Below, one piece after another: positions 40,881 through 50,400 of a DNA stretch of 64,000 bases. The translations under genes were made by a program, and so were the position numbers. The notes beneath the pieces are model-generated. The model saw nothing but the letters and a program-made list of their open reading frames with translations, searched no databases and had not been told where the DNA came from. This DNA comes from Saccharomyces uvarum (taxonomy: Eukaryota > Ascomycota > Saccharomycetes > Saccharomycetales > Saccharomycetaceae), in assembly GCA_947243795.1 (NCBI GenBank), contig OX365936.1, forward strand, positions 310,001 to 374,000, read 5' to 3'. The first letter of the stretch is position 1. Each line of letters starts with the position of its first letter.

Positions 40881-42176
40881 ATGGAGCCCCAAGAAGAGTT
40901 TATCACCACCGAGGAAGTTGAGCAAGAGATTGTGCCCACTGTGGAGGCCGAACAGGACGCTCCTATGGACATTGGAGAGGAGAGTGACGATGATGCGATG
41001 GGTAACGAAGATGAGGAGGACAATTTGGAGGTCGATATGTCCAACAACTCGCACACATACTTCGACAAACACACGGACTCTGTATTCTCCATAGGCCATC
41101 ATCCCAGCTTGCCGCTAGTCTGCACCGGTGGGGGTGACAATGTGACACATCTTTGGACATCGCACTCACAACCACCAAAGTTTGCCGGTACGTTGACCGG
41201 TTACGGTGAATCTGTGATCTCGTGTTCGTTCACCTGCGAGGGAAGTTTCTTGATTACTGCTGATATGTCCGGGAAAGTTCTCGTGCACATGAGCCAAAAA
41301 GGCGGCGCACAATGGACACTAGCGTCACAAATGCAGGAAGTGGAAGAGATTGTATGGTTGAAAGCCCACCCCACCATAGCAAGAACGTTTGCATTTGGTG
41401 CTACGGATGGGTCCGTTTGGTGCTACCAAGTCAACGAACAAGACGGTTCTTTGGAACAGTTGATGTCTGGTTTCGTACACCAGGAAGATTGCTCCATGGG
41501 TGAGTTTATTAATATTGACAAGGGCGAAAACACTTTAGAGTTGGTAACTTGTTCCTTGGATAGCACCATTGTTGCCTGGAACTGTTTTACTGGTCAACAA
41601 TTGTTCAAGATCACACAGGCGGAGATCAAAGGGCTAAATGCTCCATGGATTTCCTTATCATTGGCCCCCACCACATTAACCAAGGGTAACTCGGGCGTTG
41701 TAGCATGTGGGTCCAATAACGGTCTTTTGGCGGTGATCAATTGTAACAGCAACGGTGCTGTTTTACAATTATCCACAGTGATTGAATTGAAGCCAGAACA
41801 GGACGAATTAGACGCCTCTATCGAATCCATTTCATGGTCGTCCAAATTTTCGCTAATGGCCATTGGTCTTGTCTGCGGTGAAATTCTTCTATACGATACA
41901 AGCTCATGGAGAGTAAGACACAAATTTATTCTGGATGACTCTGTTACAAAACTGATGTTTGACAACGATGATTTATTTGTGTCATCCATTAACGGTAAAG
42001 TTTACCAGTTTAACGCAAGGACCGGTCAAGAAAAATTCGCATGTGTGGGCCATGGTATGGGGGTTCTTGATTTTATAGTATTACATCCTGCTGCCGACGC
42101 CGGCGCTGAAGAAAAGAGGAAAATAATAACTGCAGGTGATGAGGGTGTATCGTTGGTGTTTGAAGTACCAAACTGA
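40881..42176 (+). CDS. SQT1: WD40 chaperone of ribosomal protein Rpl10, Sqt1
   Basis: 431 aa, the same length as in S. cerevisiae. Sqt1 binds the N-terminus of nascent Rpl10 (uL16) and delivers it to late 60S particles in the cytoplasm. After an acidic leader of about 55 residues it forms an eight-blade beta propeller; recognisable blades include HTDSVFSIGHHPSLPLVCTG, GYGESVISCSFTCEGS, and the closing HGMGVLDFIVLHPAADAG. The acidic surface that grips the basic Rpl10 tail is consistent with the DE-rich start. Confidence 0.96.
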   Translation: MEPQEEFITTEEVEQEIVPTVEAEQDAPMDIGEESDDDAMGNEDEEDNLEVDMSNNSHTYFDKHTDSVFSIGHHPSLPLVCTGGGDNVTHLWTSHSQPPKFAGTLTGYGESVISCSFTCEGSFLITADMSGKVLVHMSQKGGAQWTLASQMQEVEEIVWLKAHPTIARTFAFGATDGSVWCYQVNEQDGSLEQLMSGFVHQEDCSMGEFINIDKGENTLELVTCSLDSTIVAWNCFTGQQLFKITQAEIKGLNAPWISLSLAPTTLTKGNSGVVACGSNNGLLAVINCNSNGAVLQLSTVIELKPEQDELDASIESISWSSKFSLMAIGLVCGEILLYDTSSWRVRHKFILDDSVTKLMFDNDDLFVSSINGKVYQFNARTGQEKFACVGHGMGVLDFIVLHPAADAGAEEKRKIITAGDEGVSLVFEVPN

Positions 42177-42361
42177 TAGACAATCGTGTATACATAAATA
42201 ATAGAAAAAAAATAAAATATCGTATAATTCTTTCACAAACAGAGAAGGGAGCCGTCATTTAAATGGATCATAGAAAGAACAGTGGCTATTATTGTTATAA
42301 TTAATATTACATACTATTATTGAGTGTTACATTGTCTCTTTGCCCCATTGTTTTGACAGCA

Positions 42362-42721
42362 TCAAAATCTGGCCGTTCCGGTAAGTTCCTTGGGGATTCT
42401 TCTCTTGGCGGCAGTCCCCTTAATTTGCTCCATGTATCTTTTAGCCGCTGCCCTACCGAACCGCAACGTTAGTTTTCTAAAGAAGAGTCCACATGCATTA
42501 CACAAGCAGGCGGCGCCATTGGGGCCCTCCCTCCACTGCAGTGAAGTTTTGACTTCTCCACATTGCCCGCAGGTCCTAGTGATACCGGTTCTGGGCCGAG
42601 CTGGATTTGAGTTAGGGAAAGCAACAGCGCGTGCTATGGACCCGCTATTCAGCAACAGTTGAATGGGGATTTTTTTAAACACTGTTCCGTTTGAAATCAC
42701 AGTTGGAAGTCTAGTGGACAT
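42362..42721 (-). CDS. GAT4: GATA-type zinc-finger protein Gat4
   Basis: 119 aa (121 in S. cerevisiae). A single GATA finger with C51-x2-C54-x19-C74-x2-C77 (ends CNACGLFF) and a basic tail (FGRAAAKRYMEQIKGT). Gat4 is a small putative transcription factor, paralogue of Gat3; target genes are not well known. The start at MSTRLPTVIS matches S. cerevisiae. The reading frame is open a further 51 codons upstream but without an ATG in frame. Confidence 0.93.
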   Translation of the reverse strand: MSTRLPTVISNGTVFKKIPIQLLLNSGSIARAVAFPNSNPARPRTGITRTCGQCGEVKTSLQWREGPNGAACLCNACGLFFRKLTLRFGRAAAKRYMEQIKGTAAKRRIPKELTGTARF

Positions 42722-43374
42722 AGCGACCCGATAACTGGTGTGTATTTCCAGTGGGAACAAGAGTAACTGTGTGGTACAGGGAGTGCGCAATACACTTTTT
42801 ATGTGGTTTCCTGGGCTTGCACTCGGAATGCGGCGTCGAGATTTAATGGCGGTATTACACAAAAACTTTGACACATGGCGATGGTGCGGCGGCGATTACC
42901 GCATTGGGGAAAAAAGGGTCCATGCCAAGAAATATCCAAGAGGGCCCTTTTTTTTTTTTTTTTTGCATAATAGCAAAGGGAAAGGGGACATATAGAAGCA
43001 GTGATTCAGCGGCAAAGGGGTTCTACGTTTTACGATATCCCGCAAGGTGGGTGGGCAGGCAGCATGGGTCTCTATGCTCGACGAAGCCACCGCCGAGGTG
43101 CGAAAAAGGTGTTCTTGGAGGGACCTACCGTGGTTACCGCGGCTTGAAGCATACACGAACTGGCACGGGAATACCTGACGTTGCTATCGTTGCAAGTACT
43201 AGCAAAGGGTATAGATCTCTGGGAGAGTAGAAAAAAATAATAGGCCAGCCGGGTAACAAAACCAGTACATGTCGCTTTTCCAATGACAGAGAAGGGGTAC
43301 TTATGGTGAGGAAGGCTTAGGATGACAAGCCAGATGAGCGCAGAGCACGTATCAGGGCAAGAGACCGGAAGACA
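42722..43374. other. GAT4-VLD1 divergent promoter region
   Basis: About 650 bp. A T16 run lies near 42949-42964. The right half is GC-richer than the yeast average. No gene is supported; the short frames here begin at non-ATG codons or lack any domain. Confidence 0.4.
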
Positions 43375-44094
43375 ATGCTGTATTTGGAATGTGACAATGC
43401 GCGACAAAGGTCAATCGTTGCGAATCTGCAGAAGTTCGTCTACTGCTGCCTGTACATCCGGTTTATCAAAGACGGATCGGTGTTCCTGATCCTCATGGGA
43501 TGGGTGATTTCGTCGCTGTGCGAGTTCATCCAAGAATTGACACTGAGATACCTGAAGAAAAACTACTTGCAGATGGACCGTGGCGACGGGCAGGATGACG
43601 ACGAAAGCCTGGCCGTCAGAGGGCTGGAGACGCCCATTGTAAGAGTCATCATCAACAAGGCCATACGGTACTACCAAGCGCTGATACTTCTGGAAACGGT
43701 GTTCTGCATAGTGTACCACATCAGGCTGGACGTGGCGCGGGAGATATGTTCAAAGCCGTACGGGTTTGTCGTGATGCTGTTGATAAGAGAGTTTACGTGC
43801 CCGGCGCCGGCGGGATTCCCCAGCAAGCTACTGCTGGTGGTGCTTGACTTCGCGGTGCTTTTCAGCCAGCTTCTGATCATGAACGGTTCGTTGAGTTCCG
43901 GTTTCCAGAACGTGAAGCTGGTCGTCAAGGAGCTGGACGCGGACAAGCAAGGCGCCCTGAACATCCTCAAGTTCAACACGTGGCACACGGACACCAGCGG
44001 GCCCGACCTCATTGTGCACAGGAACCACGACGACGATGAAGCCTTGCCGCAACAGGTTGACGAGTTCACACCCTTATTAAACAACACCGACTAA
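43375..44094 (+). CDS. VLD1: Vacuolar Dsc-ligase targeting subunit Vld1
   Basis: 239 aa (242 in S. cerevisiae YIR014W). Vld1 directs the Tul1 (Dsc) E3 ubiquitin ligase to the vacuole membrane; its rival Gld1 directs it to Golgi and endosomes. Hydrophobic segments lie at about 33-53, 101-117, 129-140 and 151-171, and the C-terminus is acidic and cytosolic (EFTPLLNNTD, a possible dileucine-type sorting signal). The gene is markedly GC-rich at third positions compared with genes to the left. Confidence 0.92.
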   Translation: MLYLECDNARQRSIVANLQKFVYCCLYIRFIKDGSVFLILMGWVISSLCEFIQELTLRYLKKNYLQMDRGDGQDDDESLAVRGLETPIVRVIINKAIRYYQALILLETVFCIVYHIRLDVAREICSKPYGFVVMLLIREFTCPAPAGFPSKLLLVVLDFAVLFSQLLIMNGSLSSGFQNVKLVVKELDADKQGALNILKFNTWHTDTSGPDLIVHRNHDDDEALPQQVDEFTPLLNNTD

Positions 44095-44210
44095 AGCTAA
44101 CAAAAAGGCAAAAAAAACTAAAGAAAAAAAAAAAACCGAGGGAAAAAAAGAACAGAAAACATTCTGCTCCATCCATCCATACGAGACAAGCAGAGAAAAC
44201 CAAGAAGAAG

Positions 44211-44648
44211 ATGGGTAAGAAAGCGCAAGCAGGAAAGACGAAACCCAAGATCGACGAGAATGGCGTTTTGCTGGTGCCGCCACCAAGAACAATTGCCAAC
44301 CAGGATCATTTCCACCGACTAAACTACCTCTACCAACTATCCGCATACCAGACAAGGCCCACTCCCGCCGCCGGAGCTGGAAAGGGCCACACGCCCTTGG
44401 CGCGTAATTACATCAAGTTGATGGACCTGATCAGCAAAAAGACCAAGACCTCGCTGCTGCCCACCGTCAAGAGGACCATCTGCAAAAAATGCCATCGCCT
44501 ATTATGGGCACCAAAGCGGCTAGAGATCGCGCGCGACGGCGCGCTCTCGGTGGTGTGCGGGTGCGGCGCCGTGAAACGCTACAACGTCGCGGCCGACCCG
44601 GACTACAAGACCTACTCCGAGCGGGAGGGTAACCTCCTCGACTCCTAG
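44211..44648 (+). CDS. RPR2: RNase P protein subunit Rpr2
   Basis: 145 aa (144 in S. cerevisiae). Rpr2 (Rpp21 family) is a subunit of nuclear RNase P, which cleaves the 5' leader from pre-tRNAs, and is absent from RNase MRP. A zinc ribbon is formed by C91-x2-C94 (CKKCHRLLW) and C116-x-C118 (VCGCGAVKRY). The N-terminal helices contain ANQDHFHRLNYLYQ. The tip of the loop around residues 50-60 is Ala/Gly-rich and differs from S. cerevisiae. It lies 116 bp after VLD1. Confidence 0.95.
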   Translation: MGKKAQAGKTKPKIDENGVLLVPPPRTIANQDHFHRLNYLYQLSAYQTRPTPAAGAGKGHTPLARNYIKLMDLISKKTKTSLLPTVKRTICKKCHRLLWAPKRLEIARDGALSVVCGCGAVKRYNVAADPDYKTYSEREGNLLDS

Positions 44649-44856
44649 GAGATTAGTTTCTTAACCCCGGGCGCCAATTCTGGGGCTCCACATTTTTTTT
44701 TTCTCTCTCTCTCTCTTAAGAGCCGACCCCCACCCTCCTGCGTGCCTTTATTTTTAAGGAAAAGCGACCTAGCGAAAAACAAGAACCATTTAAAGACGCG
44801 CATTCCAGCTTGGCAAACACACCAATAAACCCCGCAAGGAACGACGTGTGGTGGCA

Positions 44857-45639
44857 ATGGATGGTTTGCTGAACGTCGGACTGCGTGACGAGCCGGGACC
44901 ATGCTCGTATAGAAGCGCCATAGACGACCTACTGCCTTCGCTTTCGGACCCGTACGACCACGCCAATGCCAATGAGGACGAGGACGAGGACGAGGACGAA
45001 ATCGGCCCATTGGCGGCTCTGCATGTATACACTACTTCAACTCAGGACGGCGCGGGCGCCGCCTGCTCTTCACTGCTGCAAGACGCTACAAGCAATCACG
45101 ACGACGCGGACGACGAAAACAATAGCATGTCGCAGGACATATCCAGGACACAGGAGATGTCCTCGTTGTGCTCCAGCCCGCCCGCCAGGGAGCGCCACCG
45201 CAGCTCTGTCAGAACGATCTCCGCGATTCTCCACCCGGGGAAGTCCGACCAGGACGAAACGACCAGAAGCCTCAGCGTCCCCGCGGAGTACGACAAGCCG
45301 GGCTTCTTCGCGAAGGCCTCCAGCATCTTCTTCCGCCGAAACAGCACGCCCCGGGACCAACATACACAGGCGGGCCCGGGCACGGGGGCCGCTAGCCGCC
45401 GGGACCCCCGGCGGCTAGCGGCTAGCGGCAGGTCGGCGGTTAAATCCGCAGCCGCTGAGTCCCTGCGCCAGCAGCAAGAGCTGGAAGACGGACTGTACGC
45501 GCGCGTGATCGCCAACTTCCGCGCCATTGGGTGGTGCTCTACAAGCGAAATAGAGTCGGTGGAATATAAACGGTCTTTGATCAATGCGCAGTGGGACAAA
45601 AAGATCTCGCTCTTGTCGCACGCGCAGTGCTATAAATAA
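44857..45639 (+). CDS. Uncharacterised protein, YIR016W orthologue
   Basis: 260 aa (265 in S. cerevisiae). Paralogue of YOL036W, function unknown. The first ATG (MDGLLNVGLR) is used; the frame is open upstream only through GTG codons. The N-terminal SYRSAIDDLLPSLSDPYD is conserved. Then come an acidic run DEDEDEDEDE, Ser/Arg-rich stretches and the C-terminal domain YARVIANFRAIGWCSTSEIE. The segment at about residues 176-190 (AASRRDPRRLAAS) is encoded by a perfect GC-rich inverted repeat. Base composition here approaches 80% G+C, far above the yeast average. Confidence 0.9.
   Translation: MDGLLNVGLRDEPGPCSYRSAIDDLLPSLSDPYDHANANEDEDEDEDEIGPLAALHVYTTSTQDGAGAACSSLLQDATSNHDDADDENNSMSQDISRTQEMSSLCSSPPARERHRSSVRTISAILHPGKSDQDETTRSLSVPAEYDKPGFFAKASSIFFRRNSTPRDQHTQAGPGTGAASRRDPRRLAASGRSAVKSAAAESLRQQQELEDGLYARVIANFRAIGWCSTSEIESVEYKRSLINAQWDKKISLLSHAQCYK
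45388..45422. repeat. Perfect 16-bp GC inverted repeat inside YIR016W
   Basis: Arm GCCGCTAGCCGCCGGG (45388-45403), a 3-nt spacer ACC, then the exact reverse complement at 45407-45422. It is followed by an additional GCTAGCGGC copy. The RNA would form a very stable hairpin within the coding region. Confidence 0.93.
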
Positions 45640-45693
45640 TATATGCTAGGTAAGTAAACAGAAAAAAAAGAAAATAAACATCTCGCTCGCGGG

Positions 45694-46260
45694 CTACTTG
45701 CCCATGTTCCGCCTCTTGATGTCGTTCAGCAGCTTCAGCGACTTGATTTCGTTGATGTCGTTGAGCTTCGCCTTCCAGAATTCGTTCTCCTTGTTCAGCT
45801 GCGCGATGCGGTCGCGCAGCTTGTTGATCTGCACGTTCAGGCCGTGCAGCTTGTTCAGGTTCTCGAAGTTCTTCTGCTTCTTGCGGACGCGGAACCGCTG
45901 CGACGCCTCCGTGTTCTTCCTTCTTCGCTCCTGCTTGATCTTGTCCAGCTCGTTCACGGGCGCCTCTTCCTGTGCCGCAGCTGCGGCGGCAACGACGGCA
46001 ACCGCCGTTGCCGTCTTCCCCCTTTTTGGCTCGCGCAGCTTCTTGAACTGCGACACGTCCTGGCCGCTGTTTATCATGCCTATGAGCTCTTCCGCATTGC
46101 CACTGCTAACCAGTAGCAATGAGAGCAGGCGCGAACCCAACTCCGAGTCGTTCGAAATCAGGCTCTGTAGGTGTTCCGATAGATTGTTGACGTTCATACT
46201 CATCTCTGCGTGCGGTGAGGTGCGGGTGCTGCTTGTCTGCCTGACAATGGCACTCGACAT
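45694..46260 (-). CDS. MET28: bZIP co-activator of sulfur metabolism Met28
   Basis: 188 aa (187 in S. cerevisiae). Met28 has no activation domain but stabilises the Cbf1-Met4 complex on DNA and works also with Met31/32 to switch on methionine and cysteine synthesis. The basic region is at about 111-130 (RRRKNTEASQRFRVRKKQKN) and the leucine zipper at about 131-165. An Ala/Val-rich linker at about 85-98 is specific to this lineage. The start at ATG 46260 was chosen over the preceding TTG. The N-terminal 20 residues differ strongly from S. cerevisiae. Confidence 0.95.
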   Translation of the reverse strand: MSSAIVRQTSSTRTSPHAEMSMNVNNLSEHLQSLISNDSELGSRLLSLLLVSSGNAEELIGMINSGQDVSQFKKLREPKRGKTATAVAVVAAAAAAQEEAPVNELDKIKQERRRKNTEASQRFRVRKKQKNFENLNKLHGLNVQINKLRDRIAQLNKENEFWKAKLNDINEIKSLKLLNDIKRRNMGK

Positions 46261-46378
46261 CAAACCGCACTCGTCCCGTAACCACCACCGAATATAAATA
46301 GTCGAATCCGTTGTCTCGCGCCTTAGTCATTCGCTGCCAGTCTTGACTCACGCTGCAACTGGCAACTATGGCGCCCAA

Positions 46379-46387
46379 AAACTGTGG
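46379..46387 (+). promoter_or_regulatory. Met31/32 site (AAACTGTGG), MET28 upstream
   Basis: Exact AAACTGTGG core, the element bound by the zinc-finger factors Met31 and Met32 in sulfur-pathway promoters. It lies about 120 bp upstream of the MET28 start. Confidence 0.7.
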
Positions 46388-46436
46388 TGTTGGGAAAAAA
46401 AAAACAAAACCCAACCCCCGACCCGGACTCCGCCGG

Positions 46437-46443
46437 TCACGTG
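46437..46443 (+). promoter_or_regulatory. Cbf1-Met4-Met28 site (TCACGTG), MET28 upstream
   Basis: TCACGTG, the E-box with flanking T preferred by Cbf1-Met4-Met28. It lies 177 bp upstream of MET28, so the gene product would bind its own promoter, as is known in S. cerevisiae. Confidence 0.75.
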
Positions 46444-46460
46444 CTGACCGAGGGCCCCAC

Positions 46461-46468
46461 AACTGTGG
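46461..46468 (+). promoter_or_regulatory. Second Met31/32-type site (AACTGTGG)
   Basis: AACTGTGG, 18 bp from the E-box. The pairing of E-box and Met31/32 core in both flanks is the usual arrangement of strongly sulfur-regulated genes. Confidence 0.6.
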
Positions 46469-46680
46469 CATCTCTTCTTTAGATCATCTTTTCGCGCGAT
46501 GCATGGAACCCCGCCGGCATAAAAGACCCGCTTCCGTGGAAGGTGCAGTAAGGACATGGTCTCTTTGCACGGCGCTGCTCTCTGGCAACTTAGCGTAGAC
46601 ATCACATCACTTAAAGCAATGGGCTTGTTCTTCTCCACTCTGGATCAACAAAGTGGTCTCACCTTGTACCACCACACGCC

Positions 46681-47403
46681 ATGGTGCTGCCGCAGATAAA
46701 ACCCAAGGAGTCCAAGGAAAGCAATCTGGCGCTCTTGTCCAAGATCCATGTGTCCAAGAACTGGAAGCTGCCTCCAAGGCTGCCGCATAGAGTCAGCCAG
46801 AGAAGGAAAACCTCCCGCCAACTCCACGACGAGTACGAGGGCGCTGAGGACGACGAGGAGCTGCAGAAAAAGAAACGGCAGAACAGGGACGCCCAAAGGG
46901 CCTACAGAGAACGCAAAAACAACAAGCTGCATGTACTCGAGGACACCATAGAATCTCTGACCAAGATCATCAAAAACTACGAGTCGAAACTCACCCGCCT
47001 GCAGAACGAGCTGCAAGAGAGGAACTCCGAGAACCGTGCGCTGCAACTGAAACTGGACGCCCTCTCCTCGCGCCAGGCCTCTGTGCCCGCCCAGGACCCC
47101 ATCCTGCAAAACCTGATCGAGAATTTCAAGCCGATGAGGGCAATACCCATAAAGTACCACCACCACCAGCACCGGCGTCCAACCGAGCTGCCCAACTCCG
47201 CAAAGTGCGGCTTTTGTAACGACAACACCACCTGCGTGTGCAAGGAACTGGAAACTGGTGCCGACAAAAATGGCGCCGCGCAGAAGGACTTGTCTCCGCC
47301 CTTGCCCCATTCGCACTGCAACAAGGACAACTCCAGTGGGCTATGCAGTAACTGCGCCAATATCGACAAGTCTTGTATCGACATCCAGTCCATTGTCCAT
47401 TGA
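46681..47403 (+). CDS. YAP5: Iron-sensing bZIP factor Yap5
   Basis: 240 aa (245 in S. cerevisiae). Yap5 activates CCC1, GRX4 and others when iron is high. The basic region is at about 63-82 (KKKRQNRDAQRAYRERKNNK), followed by a leucine zipper. C-terminal cysteine-rich parts are C176-G-F-C179 with C185 and C187 (CGFCNDNTTCVC) and C222, C225, C232 near the end. The first set binds a 2Fe-2S cluster under high iron and gives the protein its sensing function. The Lys/Arg-rich N-terminus is shared with S. cerevisiae. Confidence 0.95.
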   Translation: MVLPQIKPKESKESNLALLSKIHVSKNWKLPPRLPHRVSQRRKTSRQLHDEYEGAEDDEELQKKKRQNRDAQRAYRERKNNKLHVLEDTIESLTKIIKNYESKLTRLQNELQERNSENRALQLKLDALSSRQASVPAQDPILQNLIENFKPMRAIPIKYHHHQHRRPTELPNSAKCGFCNDNTTCVCKELETGADKNGAAQKDLSPPLPHSHCNKDNSSGLCSNCANIDKSCIDIQSIVH

Positions 47404-50400
47404 CTACTCCACTCAGGCGTCGCTATCCGCTACTGCTTCTGGCCTCCCCCCCCTCCCCCCCACATACACGCACTGCGTCAACTGCAAGCCAAAGGAAGTA
47501 AGACGCGATGATTTGTCTGTCATGTGGCCTGTGTCCACATCTTGAGCGGGGTTGGACAAACAGCCTTTGCGTTACTGTCTGATCATTATAAGTATATACT
47601 TACCTAACTAGAACTTTTTATCACCTGATAGAATGGAAATATTAGAAATAGAAAAGCAAAGCTAAAGCCCAAGGATTAGACAAATACTTAGTAGCCACAC
47701 CAAGCTTGCAATGATTTAGCGTTTGTGCTCCCTTCGAATGAAACTGGGGTGGAGTACCGAGATGACAAGGCACCTGAAGAATCAATTTGGGATTTTGCCA
47801 GAAGTTTGATCCTGAAGCAAGGACGATGTAAAGGGAACTTTGGTGCTTGCAGATCCAATTCCGGTCTTAAAGTGATGTTGCCAATTACCAGTCGAAGAAC
47901 AGTCAGAAGTACTTGCGATGCCGGTAGATGGAGCCCCCCCCCTGCAGAGGAGGTGGTACCAGTTGAAGGTCTTCCAGAAATCAGAGTAGACACTGACCAA
48001 TACAAAGTGGAATTTAGAGAAGCGGAGGTACTAATTACTCGATTTAATGTACTCTCTTGAGAGCTGGTGGAAGCCTCTGTGTTTGCCGCAGGAAAGCTGA
48101 TTGTTATTGACACAGTTCATATTCTAGTAAGTATTTCGTCCCCATGCTTTCATCACTCCAAATGACGTCCTCTATATCCAGTTTACCAAATTAGGATAAA
48201 CGTCAACGACAGTACTCCACCTGATATTGAAAATGGCACTAGGAAAATTGCAACGGAGCTAAACCTAATGGTTTCTTGATGTGGGGTCTATACGAATTCG
48301 GTTTCCTTCTGACGGCGCAAAACAAATCCGAAATATAGCAATAACATCTTGTATATAATCATCCTCCCGAGATGTGGTGTTATTCTATACTTCATGGCGA
48401 GCTTGCCTTTGGATATTTATTTTTTTCAAACTTAGCTACAGTTAAAAGCGACTTCGCCAGGGGAGATACTCTATGTGTGGAGGGGAAAGGGTGGGGGCTA
48501 ATACCGCGCAGAAATAAATATAGTAGCATACATATTTCTCACCAAGATTCAAAGAAATACAAATTATTAACATCAAAGGCTCGGCAAAATAACTACACGG
48601 CTAACGTAAAAGCTGTACCTTGCGTTTCTTGGTGTCTATAGATATCACATATCCCTGTCGCAAAATGGTGGAGAGCTTACGATCCGTGACCGCTGAACAG
48701 GTCTCCTCAAGTCGAGTTTGAAGAAACTACAGAAATTACTGGGGATGCAACGGCTTCTATAACTATGCCTGATAAAGAGCAGCAAGTCTATTTTAGACAC
48801 CATATATCGCACGGACCAAATTAGTGACACCGTGAGATCCGGCAAGGCTCTCACATCCGCCTTTTTTGTCGTCGATCTCAAAACTGGCATATCGTAAAAG
48901 GCGGGTAAGGCGTGCGACAGGGTTTTTTTTATGGAAGCCTCTTTTGTTCTTGTTTTCCGCCGGTTTTCCATTCCTGCGTTCTCTAGCATTTTTTGCACCT
49001 GGAAAATCTCGTGGGGGCCTACGAATGACGGTCTAATCTAAATGTCATGCGGATTACTAATCGCGTATCGATCTGGTACGGATCTCGATCGCTTGTCCAG
49101 CAGGTACGAAAGGTTTTTACTAAATGCGGCAGTGTTCATCCAAACGACGTTACATTGGGTAAAGTCAGCCAGTAGTTATCATTGGCCTAACCTTGCGTGG
49201 CTAGAACCGTTCCGTCTTGTACCAAAATGAATAGAGAATTTATTTCCAGATACTGTAAAGCATGCGACACCGTGGCGCTCACTTGCTATGCCTCATAATA
49301 TACGAAGTATATGCGAGTTCACCACTTCTGTGAGAATTCAAAGCACGCCTTTTCAGGACGAGTGTGTGAAGCACAGCGATAACGAATGTAAAACAGTTTA
49401 TTTTCCTGTTCTGAAATAAACTTTTTAGAGCCACTCGCTAACTTCGAGAATACTCACTGCCTTTGGATGTTGATAAGAGGTAGACAAAATATAAGAACAT
49501 TCTCATTATAGATCGTTTTTCCCTCGGACTTGCCCAGCGAATATAATATCTATTACACTTGACCCGTGGCTTCACTATACTTTCCTTGCGAGCAGCCTAG
49601 TTTTTTTTTTCCCGCCTTTAGGTTATACATTCTTTTTGGATGGCAGACTGATGAATGATAAGCCCTGGCTAAGATTTATCAGTGCGTTGACCGCGTTGAC
49701 GTTGGCCATGATGCGCCCTAAACAGCGCGGTCGCTCCAGCTAGGAAAATTCTATTCTTGTAATACCCTTGGCAGACAATTGAGCTCCTACGGAGACGCTG
49801 CCAGGATGGGCTCCATTCACTGACGCGGAAGAAATCGATTGTGGCCAGAACAACACCGAACAAAGCAACAATTCGTTCTTGATCTAAAGTACACTGTTCG
49901 ACGCGCGCTGGTTTCGGACGGCCCTTGTTACTACCAAATGTGTCCTCTTTATCAAACAGCAATTGAGGTAAGATCAGCAGCATTTGGCCTCGATACATAA
50001 AGTATTTTTTGCTTTCACAATTCAGCCGACGTGAAGGCACCCCCTCTTGAGAATTTCTACACCACGGGCGTCAAGCTAAAAAGCCTTTGCTGGATGACCA
50101 TCGTAAGACAGATAAGCCCGGATCAGGTGAGGAGCCATGAACATTTCCTTTTCTTCATTTTTTTTCAAATGTCCTTGCAAGCTTGGCTTTATTTAACCTT
50201 ATTTTAAAACATGGCTAAAGCCTATTTTCAGTGCAAATGATTCGGGAAAAACTAATCTGCGGTGGAAGCAAGATTTTTAACGTTGCATTGATTGTGGTTT
50301 GCAGAGCCCGGCCAATCACATTACATACTAACATATGCCCAATTTAGAATTTCGAAGGACCTTTTTTAAGGCACCTGTATATCAATAGCGACCCCCCATA

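Larger units (their letters stand above)
46261..46680. other. MET28-YAP5 divergent promoter region
   Basis: About 420 bp between two bZIP genes. It contains one Cbf1-type and two Met31/32-type sites on the MET28 side and an A10 run near 46396. The YAP5 side has no recognised site. Confidence 0.6.

Noticed and set aside
42722-42874. 51-codon upstream extension of GAT4
   Set aside because: Opens at GTG without ATG and has no conservation that I recognise.
49669-50040. 123-codon minus-strand ORF in the YAP5-FLO11 gap
   Set aside because: No recognisable family, uneven composition; kept only as part of the unexplained gap.
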